The notes under the pieces were generated by a model, which saw only the letters and a program-made list of their open reading frames with translations, did no database searches and was not told the origin of the DNA. Position numbers and translations under genes: made by a program. From Monomorium pharaonis (taxonomy: Eukaryota > Arthropoda > Insecta > Hymenoptera > Formicidae), in assembly GCF_013373865.1 (NCBI RefSeq), contig NC_050477.1, positions 9,418,722 to 9,482,721 of the forward strand: a DNA stretch of 64,000 bases, given 5' to 3'. Shown here in pieces: positions 52,401 through 61,100 of this stretch (its first letter is position 1; the number at the start of each line of letters is the position of its first letter).

Positions 52401-53905
52401 CGAATGCAACGTTGTGTCAAAATTTCAAAGCAATCGGTGAAAAACTTACGGAGATCTTAAATGAGGAACAAACATTTACATTTTTATTTATATAGATTTC
52501 TCAAATTATTTTTCTTAAATCTTAATTTTTTTAACAATAATTTAATTAATATTATTTTGCCTACCAAATTATTTTATTATTAAAAATAAATAATTTTGTA
52601 AATTAATTCTACAAATTACAATTAAAATTAAATTTAAATTTAAAAAAATAAAAGTTTTGTGTATCTATATAAAACTTATTTAATGAGAATTTAAGATGAG
52701 ACAGAGATGAAGAATATATATAAATCTACAACAACATATTTTTGAAATCTCCTTAAAATCTTAATAGATTTACATTTATATTTTATTTAAAATTCAACTT
52801 TTTAAAATTTAAATACTACTAAAAAATTACATATCACTTTAATATTGTTTATCAGATGGTTAAAGGGACCGGAAGATTGTCAATCCACTGATATTCATTA
52901 CCGATCATTGACCGGTGAAGGAAACTTTAATTGGCGTTTCATATTTCCATTCGATTATTTGGTAGCGGAAGAAAAGATCGTTATCAATCGTAAAGAGAGT
53001 CTGTTTAGCTGGGACGAAACCGAATGTAAAATACCAGCACGCCTAGAGTTACAGGTAACACAACTGATTTTTTAATTTCGTCGATCCATAGATAAAAATA
53101 ACACTGTTTGTAGGTCTGGGATGCAGATCATTTCTCAGCAGATGATTTTTTGGGTGCAATAACTCTCGATCTTAATCGGTTTCCTCGAGGAGCAAAAAAT
53201 AGTAAGCTGTGCTCATTGAGCATGCTAAAGACAGACGACTCTGTGCCTATGGTTAACATCTTCAAGCAGAAACGTATAAAAGGCTGGTGGCCGTTTTATG
53301 TAAAAAAAGAAAATGAAGACATGGAACTAACGGTATATAACTTGAAGATTATACATATAAATCTGAAACTTTAAATATATGTATATATGTAGTATATGTA
53401 CTTATTTAATAACAAAAATAGTAGTTTTGTAAAGTTTTCAATTAATAAGCTTATAAAATTTATATTTTTATTACCATTTGTATATATTTTACATTAAATA
53501 TATTTTGTCAGAAAATTATGCTTTATTACTTCATACAGGGCAAAGTCGAAGCTGAAATACATTTGCTTACGAAAGAAGAAGCCGAGAAAAATCCTGCTGG
53601 TTTTGGTAGAAATGAGCCTGATCCATTGGAAAAGCCAAAGTTAGTAATAGCACGTGTAATATAAATTTCATCTTTTTTTATATTTAATCTACTTTCAATT
53701 TTTATATTTTTAATTCTTTTGCAGTCGACCTGACGCATCTTTCATGTGGTTTCTCAATCCACTGAAGTCCATCAAGTACATAGTTTGGCACAACTATAAA
53801 TGGGCTATCCTGAAAGCTATAATTGCGATCGGATTGATCATACTTCTGCTCTTATTCTTTTATGCAATACCAGGTTACTCCGTAAAAAAGATTTTGGGAG
53901 CTTAA
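18549..53905 (+). CDS. OTOF: Otoferlin (ferlin family, multi-C2-domain membrane-fusion protein), complete, 27 coding exons, 2065 aa
   Basis: Exons: 18549-18627, 25198-25256, 29937-30125, 32216-32490, 36866-37139, 38037-38213, 38449-38511, 38872-38956, 42101-42444, 42722-43032, 43296-43539, 43744-43980, 44448-44756, 44836-44988, 45301-45501, 45575-45826, 47233-47540, 47974-48335, 48720-48902, 49233-49965, 50352-50522, 50958-51127, 51273-51591, 52856-53054, 53114-53332, 53539-53639, 53725-53905. The sum is 6198 nt and every junction is in phase. Domains: C2A 1-109 (start MSLVVILKNIQGL, without the usual loop-1 aspartates), basic Ser-rich linker about 150-290, C2B 306-390, FerI about 401-460, C2C 467-590 (DLVDPYVQV, CDNDP), FerA about 760-880, FerB 883-945 (LPDVFIWVISSGRRVAY), C2D from 1001 (GLSDPFARV, FDQDK), a further C2-like region 1187-1300, C2E 1561-1660 (GKADPYV, DWDLVGTDD), C2F 1801-1935 (NTDDVVLEDD, WDADHFSADDFLG) and a membrane anchor at 2033-2054, ending VKKILGA. 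Vertebrate otoferlin (about 1997 aa) couples calcium to synaptic vesicle fusion; a vesicle-fusion role in the insect is inferred. The least certain parts are the borders of exons 2, 5 and 19. Confidence 0.96.
18628..25197 (+). other. Otoferlin intron 1 (6.6 kb)
   Basis: No second gene was recognised. Most is AT-rich. Sub-blocks near 19240-19400, 20040-20520 and 23430-23660 are less AT-rich with open frames on both strands that match no family I know. At 23728-23770 the 17-mer TTTTCTAGTATATATTA occurs twice in tandem. Possible intronic regulatory DNA; nothing more can be supported. Confidence 0.5.
25561..25592. repeat. CG/TG alternating purine-pyrimidine tract
   Basis: ATACGCGCGCGTGTATGTGT followed by a TG run. 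Strict purine-pyrimidine alternation with CG steps is the type of sequence that can adopt Z-DNA. It lies about 300 bp after otoferlin exon 2. Confidence 0.8.
27085..27156 (-). pseudogene. tRNA-like remnant or tRNA-derived SINE head
   Basis: On the minus strand, TGGCGTAATAG (27149-27139) fits the RNA polymerase III A box, and GGTTCAAATCT (27105-27095) fits a B box. They start 44 nt apart, the spacing of a tRNA gene. The acceptor stem does not pair and the T stem is poor, so it is not a working tRNA. A degenerate tRNA-derived SINE is the likeliest reading. Confidence 0.3.
29759..29788. repeat. (GT)15 microsatellite
   Basis: Fifteen uninterrupted GT units about 150 bp upstream of otoferlin exon 3. 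Confidence 0.95.
30126..32215 (+). other. Otoferlin intron 3 (2.1 kb)
   Basis: AT-rich throughout. A short imperfect inverted repeat (AACATATGCTTTATTAATT and its near complement) lies at 30401-30446. No gene was recognised. Confidence 0.5.
32491..36865 (+). other. Otoferlin intron 4 (4.4 kb)
   Basis: Very AT-rich. A sub-block at about 35580-35960 is more balanced in composition but gives no recognisable coding match. No gene or intact mobile element was found. Confidence 0.5.
38957..42100 (+). other. Otoferlin intron 8 (3.1 kb)
   Basis: Separates the C2B exons from the large FerI/C2C exon. A block at about 39460-40700 is less AT-rich and has open frames on both strands, none resembling a known protein. 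No gene was supported. Confidence 0.5.
45827..47232 (+). other. Otoferlin intron 16 (1.4 kb)
   Basis: Contains a CpG-bearing stretch at about 46230-46400 and an (AC)12 run at 46439-46463. No exon fits here: exon 16 (ending DQDKV) joins exon 17 (GKSEYIGRA) in phase, as in vertebrate otoferlin. Confidence 0.6.
46439..46463. repeat. (AC)n microsatellite
   Basis: About 12 AC units in otoferlin intron 16. Confidence 0.95.
51741..52500 (+). mobile_element. Non-autonomous dispersed element in otoferlin intron 23 (family not identified)
   Basis: The stretch starts AATACTAGCTATGCCCTGCC, with a GC-rich near-palindrome (GCCACGCGTTGCTGTGGC). It ends with AAAATTTCAAAGCAATCGGTG and TTTATTTATATAGAT. A TACTAGC head with a GC hairpin, and a tail with CAATCGGT followed by a T/A-rich end, is a layout I associate with common arthropod non-autonomous repeats. 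I cannot assign a class. A CT-rich minisatellite sits inside it. Confidence 0.45.
52062..52281. repeat. CT-rich minisatellite, unit about 10 bp (TCTCCCCGTC / TCTCCCGGTC)
   Basis: About 22 tandem units alternate between CCCGT and CCGGT endings, giving an apparent 20-bp higher period. It lies in otoferlin intron 23 inside a putative dispersed element. The minus-strand open frame through it (52021-52245, an Arg/Gly/Glu/Asp repeat) is an artefact of the repeat. Confidence 0.9.
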
Positions 53906-54397
53906 ATGCTATCGCTGTTAATGTATAATTGTTGCTTTAGAAGACAGATTAGTTTGGCAATTTAAAAGTACAATTAGTCGTAATGCTATATAATATTGTT
54001 ACGTTGTACAAAGTCAACGTAAATTAGAATCCTATCGAGTTAATTTATTTAATTTGTTCTTAATAATATTGACCTATGACAATTAAAATTCTTTTATAGT
54101 GACAAAATAGAAATTAATTTGTAAATGGATTTTAGTAGGCTTCAAGAATACATACATATTCAGGGTATTTCTGTGAACAACTTATATGTATGGATACCAC
54201 ATTGAGAAATACCTTGTATAAGATACCAAAGCAAATGACATATTTTTCGAAGAAATAGTTAGAAGTTTACTTGCACAATTTCATATTAGATATACGAATA
54301 TTAAGGCATTAGAAATTATTTTTTACAGATACCATCGTAGATTTTTAATACTTTGTTCTTAAAATAGTCTTGGTGTAGCTTTATTTTGTAGTTAAAA

Positions 54398-54403
54398 AAT
54401 AAA
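54398..54403 (+). terminator. Otoferlin poly(A) signal, proximal candidate
   Basis: AATAAA lies about 490 bp after the otoferlin stop codon. Confidence 0.45.
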
Positions 54404-54712
54404 TCTTTATCCTCGATCAGTTTATAGTGGACCAAAATAATGAAATAACCAAAACAATTACAAATTAGGACTACATTGTAAATAATTCATTCACACACAG
54501 TGACCTTAAAAAACTATTAAAAAATGAGAAAAATATTAGTAGCAGAGTGTAGCGACTTGTACAAAATAATCTATTTTTACTCGTAAAATATTCTGTGTTA
54601 TAGTGACGACTGTGTTTCGCGGGCGAAAACACAAGATCACTCAAGACTATTCTTCGTTATCAAGTTGCTCATTATATATGTTAAGAAAAAATATGTGTGT
54701 ACAAAATGGAAA

Positions 54713-54718
54713 AATAAA
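54713..54718 (+). terminator. Otoferlin poly(A) signal, distal candidate
   Basis: AATAAA lies about 810 bp after the otoferlin stop and only about 40 bp from the stop codon of the convergent GNL1-type gene. Use of this site would bring the two transcripts to contact or overlap. Confidence 0.45.
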
Positions 54719-54754
54719 ATATCTGAGTAAGATGCAATATATATAATAAACTAT

Positions 54755-54760
54755 TTTATT
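54755..54760 (-). terminator. GNL1 poly(A) hexamer overlapping its stop codon
   Basis: On the minus strand AATAAA reads across 54760-54755, overlapping the TAA stop (54761-54759). If used, the 3' UTR would be only a few tens of bases. A further minus-strand AATAAA exists near 54380 and would place the transcript end inside the otoferlin 3' UTR. Confidence 0.35.
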
Positions 54761-55079
54761 ATTCTGCAGATAACAATGAAAACTTATTAGCTACAAGCGG
54801 CATATCGTTTTCCTCATTTGATGATTCCGTTGAGTTATCATTATCATTATTCGCTACACTTCCAGAAGATTCCGTCAGTCTTTCATCGTCAGTTTCTTCA
54901 TCATCAGAAGACATTTCAGTTAGTGTACTAAAATTATCGCCTTTATTCCTAGCTTGAATCCATCTTACAGTTTCAACATCCACATGATTTTCCCATTTTT
55001 CTAAAAGAAAATTATCATTACTTATATTGTTTTTATATTCCAACAAATACATAATTTATTTTTATTATAACATTTATTT

Positions 55080-55120
<41 letters not shown>

Positions 55121-58100
55121 GTCCCTTATATATAATTATATTTTAAATATAGTGTTGTATCCAAATCATTCTTTTTTAACAAAAAATCTAATAAAATAGG
55201 ATAAAAAAGTAATACTTTTATCAATAGTCCAATTTGGTGGATATATGTACAAACAAATTTTTCCTTCTAATGCCATCCGTAACAACGAATTTGCCGCTCT
55301 GTATGTGTCCAATCTAGCTGCTCGCGCCGTCTTGAAGTCTTTTTTGATAGCCCAGCCATCGCAAATATCCATAGCGGACCATATATCATCGTTTTCTGGG
55401 TGTGGGATTTTCAATAGTTTCGGTAAATTCACTCTTTCAGCTAGAAATTGTACAGCAGTATACGGTTCCCTGACTTGAGCGATCGGAAACGAACCCATTA
55501 GTATTTGTAACTCTTTAGGCACGGTCGAAGGAAAGACCAAACCAGGACAATCGCACAGACACACAGTCTTTGTGAGATAAATGGTCTGAAAATGCTTAGT
55601 GTGACCAGGAGTGCGAGACACACTCACGACTTTTTTGCCTATAAAATAAACATTGGATGCATAATAATATTTCACGCATAATACCAAATAACTATTAAAT
55701 AATTATTATAATTGTATACATATATAATAAAATATTTATTATAATTAAATAATTAAAATAGTGTTTAAAAGATTCCAATGAAACAAGTTGACTCTTTTCT
55801 TTTATAAACACATTTTTTTAAACAAAATATTTCAAATTTGTCAAATTAACGCGCAAAATAATTTAAAAATTAATTAATTAATCAACTTTGCCATAAGATA
55901 ATCTAATTTGTAATAAATTTTTTAGGTACTAAACCTACAATTTTAATTTTATTATTTACTAGAACACAACAATGCGCGCGCTTCGCGCGCGCCACTTAGC
56001 ATTTTTATATTGAACATTGCACTTTTTTTTCTTCTGTAATATTACTCTCACACACTTTATCATATTTAATGCCCTTCTCTATCTCACGCTCCTTCTCCCC
56101 TTCTCTAAATTACTAATTATATTATTAATGATATTAATTATATTATTTTCATATTGTTCAATATTACTCTTACATTTTACTTTCTTATTTAATCCTCGTC
56201 TTTATCTCTCACGCTCTCTCACTCTCCACCCTACGCCCCTCTCTCTCTCTCTAAACAGAAATTAGTAATTATATTATATTTTCATGTTTCTTAATATCAC
56301 TCTTACATACTTTCACTCCATACTTAATCCCCTTTAAATAAATTAAAAATTATATAATATATTATATGTAATGTTACCTGTGAATTTTCAATCAATTTTC
56401 AAAACTTTCACTTTCTGGCGAACTCTTTAGAAAATTATTGTACGCGTCCGGAACTATATGAAAACTGCGTTAAAATAAATAAATCTGTCGATATTCAATA
56501 AGCACTTCACGTCCAGCCCAAAAATTCAAGTTCTCCGGGCAAAATAATTGTTTAAAAAATGTTCTAATTAATTATATCACCTGAACTTTATAGAAACATA
56601 TTGTACGCGTCCCGAACTATATAAGAATTACGTTCAAATAAATAGATCTGTCGATATTCGAATAGCACTTTACGTCCAGCCTTAAAAATTCACGTTTTAC
56701 GGGCAAAATAATTGTTTAAAAAATGTTTTAAATAATTATATCACCTGAACTTTATAGAAACATATTGTGCGCGTCCCGAACTATATGAGAATTACGTTTA
56801 AATAAATAGATATGTCGATATTCGATTAGCACTTGACGTGTAGCCTTAGAAATTCAAGTTTTTCGGGCAAAATAATTGTTTAAAAAATGTTTTAATTAAT
56901 TATAACACCGTAACTCTTTAAAAAACCATTGTACGCGTCCAGAACTACATAAAAACTGCGTTAAAATAAATAAATCTGTCGATATTCTATTAGCACTTCA
57001 CGTCTAGCCCAAAAATTCAAGTTTTTCGGGCAAAATAATTGTTTAAAAAATGTTCTAATTAATTATATCACCTGAACTTTATAGAAACATATTGTACGCG
57101 TCCCGAACTATATGAGAATTACGTTCAAATAAATAAATCTGTCGATATTCGATTAGCACTTGACGTGTAGCCTTAGAAATTCGAGTTTTTCGAACATAAT
57201 AATTGTTAAAAAAATGTTTTAGTTAATTAAATCACCTGAACTTTATAGAAACATATTGTACGCGTCCCAAACTATATGAAAATTGCGTTAAAATAAATAG
57301 ATCTGTCGATATTCGATTAGCACTTGACGTGTAGCCTTAAAAATTCGAGTTTTTTGGGCAATATAATTGTTTAAAAAATGTTTTAATTAATTATAACACC
57401 TGAACTCTATAGAAACATATTGTACGCGTCCCGAACTATATGAGAATTACGTTAAAATAAATAGATCTGTCGATATTCGATTAGCACTTGACGTGTAGCC
57501 TTAGAAATTCAAATTTTTCGGGCAAAATAATTGTTTAAAAAATGTTCTAATTAATTATATCACCTGAACTTTATAGAAACATATTGTACGCGTCCCGAAC
57601 TATATGAGAATTGCGTTAAAATAAATAGATCTGTCGATATTCGATTAGCACTTGACGTGTAGCCTTAGAAATTCAAGTTTTTCGGGCAAAATAATTGTTT
57701 AAAAAATGTTCTAATTAATTATATCATCTGAACTGTATAGATACATATTGTACGCGTCCCGAACTATATGAAAACTGCGTTAAAATAAATAAATCTGTCG
57801 ATATTCAATAAGCACTTCACGTCCAGCCCAAAAATTCAAGTTTTTCGGGGAAAATAATTGTTTAAAAAATGTTCTAATTAATTATATCACCTGAACTTTA
57901 TAGAAACATATTGTACGCGTCCCGAACTATATGAGAATTACGTTCAAATAAATAGATCTGTCGATATTCGATTAGCACTTGACGTGTAGCTATAGAAATT
58001 CAAGTTTTTCGAACATAATAATTGTTTAAAATATGTTTTAATTAATTATAACACCTAAACTCTATAGAAACATATTGTACGCTTGTCGAACTATATGAGA

Positions 58101-61100
58101 ATTACGTTAAAATAAATAGATCTGTCGATATTCGATTAGCACTTGACGTGTAGCCTTAGAAATTCAAGTTTTTCGGGCAAAATAATTGTTTAAAAAATGT
58201 TCTAATTAATTATATCATCTGAACTGTATAGATACATATTGTACGCGTCCCGAACTATATGAAAACTGCGTTAAAATAAATAAATCTGTCGATATTCAAT
58301 AAGCACTTCACGTCCAGCCCAAAAATTCAAGTTTTTCGGGGAAAATAATTGTTTAAAAAATGTTCTAATTAATTATATCACCTGAACTTTATAGAAACAT
58401 ATTGTACGCGTCCCGAACTATATGAGAATTGCGTTAAAATAAATAGATCTGTCGATATTCGATTAGCACTTGACGTGTAGCCTTAGAAATTCAAGTTTTT
58501 CGGGCAAAATAATTGTTTAAAAAATGTTTTAATTAATTATATCACCTGAACTCTATAGAAACATATTGTACGCGTCCCGAACTATACGAGAATTGCGTTA
58601 AAATAAATAGATCTGTCGATATTCGATTAGCACTTGACGTGTAGCCTTAGAAATTCAAGTTTTTCGGGCAAAATAATTGTTTAAAAAATGTTCTAATTAA
58701 TTATATCACCTGAACTTTATAGAAACATATTGTACGCGTCCCGAACTATATGAGAATTACGTTCAAATAAATAGATCTGTCGATATTCGATTAGCACTTG
58801 ACGTGTAGTTATAGAAATTCAAGTTTTTCGAACATAATAATTGTTTAAAATATGTTTTAATTAATTATAACACCTAAACTCTATAGAAACATATTGTACG
58901 CTTGCCGAACTATATGAGAATTACGTTAAAATAAATAGATCTGTCGATATTCGATTAGCACTTGACGTGTAGCCTTAGAAATTCAAGTTTTTCGGGCAAA
59001 ATAATTGTTTAAAAAATGTTCTAATTAATTATATCATCTGAACTGTATAGATACATATTGTACGCGTCCCGAACTATATGAAAACTGCGTTAAAATAAAT
59101 AAATCTGTCAATATTCAATAAGCACTTCACGTCCAGCCCAAAAATTCAAGTTTTTCGGGGAAAATAATTGTTTAAAAAATGTTCTAATTAATTATATCAC
59201 CTGAACTTTATAGAAACATATTGTACGCGTCCCGAACTATATGAGAATTGCGTTAAAATAAATAGATCTGTCAATATTCGATTAGCACTTGACGTGTAGC
59301 CTTAGAAATTCAAGTTTTTCGGGCAAAATAATTGTTTAAAAAATGTTTTAATTAATTATATCACCTGAACTCTATAGAAACATATTGTACGCGTCCCGAA
59401 CTATACGAGAATTGCGTTAAAATAAATAGATCTGTCGATATTCGATTAGCACTTGACGTGTAGCCTTAGAAATTCAAGTTTTTCGGGCAAAATAATTGTT
59501 TAAAAAATGTTCTAATTAATTATATCACCTGAACTTTATAGAAACATATTGTACGCGTCCCAAACTATATGAAAATTGCGTTAAAATAAATAGATCTGTC
59601 GATATTCGATTAGCACTTGACGTGTAGCCTTAAAAATTCGAGTTTTTTGGGCAATATAATTGTTTAAAAAATGTTTTAATTAATTATAACACCTGAACTC
59701 TATAGAAACATATTGTACGCGTCCCGAACTATATGAGAATTACGTTAAAATAAATAGATCTGTCGATATTCGATTAGCACTTGACGTGTAGCCTTAGAAA
59801 TTCAAATTTTTCGGGCAAAATAATTGTTTAAAAAATGTTCTAATTAATTATATCACCTGAACTTTATAGAAACATATTGTACGCGTCCCAAACTATATGA
59901 GAATTACGTTCAAATAAATAGATCTGTCGATATTCGATTAGCACTTGACGTGTAGCCTTAGAAATTCAAGTTTTTCGAGCAAAATAATTGTTTAAAAAAT
60001 GTTCTAATTAATTATATCACCTGAACTTTATAGAAACATATTGTACGCGTCCTGAACTATATGAGAATTGCGTTAAAATAAATAGATCTGTCGATATTCG
60101 ATTAGCACTTAACGTGTAGCCTTAGAAATTCAAGTTTTTCGGGCAAAATAATTGTTTAAAAAATGTTTTAGTTAATTAAATCACCTGAACTTTATAGAAA
60201 CATATTGTACGCGTCCCAAACTATATAAGAATTACGTTAAAATAAATAGATCTGTCGATATTCGATTAGCACTTGACGTGAAGCTTTCAAAATTCAAGTT
60301 TTTCAGGCAAAATAATTGTTTAAAAAATGTTTTAATTAATTATAACACCGTAACTCTTTAAAAAACCATTGTACGCGTCCCGAACTATATGAAAACTGCG
60401 TTAAAATAAATAAATCTGTCGATATTCTATTAGCACTTCACGTCTAGCCCAAAAATTCAAGTTTTTCGGGTAAAATAATTGTTTAAAAAATGTTCTAATT
60501 AATTATATCACCTGAACTTTATAGAACCGTATTGTACGCGTCCCGAACTGTATGAGAATTACGTTCAAATAAATAGATCTGTCGATATTCGATTAGCACT
60601 TGACGTGTAGCCTTAGAAATTCAAGTTTTTCGAACATAATAATTGTTTAAAAAATGTTTTAATTAATTATAACACCTGAACTCTATAGAAACATATTGTA
60701 CGCGTCCCGAACTATATGAGAATTGCGTTAAAATAAATAGATCTGTCGATATTCGATTAGCACTTGACGTGTAGCCTTAGAAATTCAAGTTTTTCGGGCA
60801 AAATAATTGTTTAAAAAATGTTCTAATTAATTATATCACCTAAACTTTATAGAAACATATTGTACGCGTCCCAAACTATATGAAAATTGCGTTAAAATAA
60901 ATAGATCTGTCGATATTCGATTAGCACTTGACGTGTAGCCTTAGAAATTCAAGTTTTTTGGGCAAAATAATTGTTTAAAAAATGTTTTAATTAATTATAA
61001 CACCTGAACTCTATAGAAACATATTGTACGCGTCCCGAACTATATAAGAATTACGTTAAAATAAATAGATCTGTCGATATTCGATTAGCACTTGACGTGT

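Noticed and set aside
54759..55052. Independent 97-codon acidic protein on the minus strand
   Set aside because: Only 55000-54759 is coding. It joins the preceding GNL1 exon in phase at an AG acceptor and forms the usual acidic GNL1 tail.
55245..55478. Plus-strand ORF opposite the GNL1 exon
   Set aside because: It is a shadow of the real minus-strand exon 55638-55216, which matches GNL1 residue by residue.
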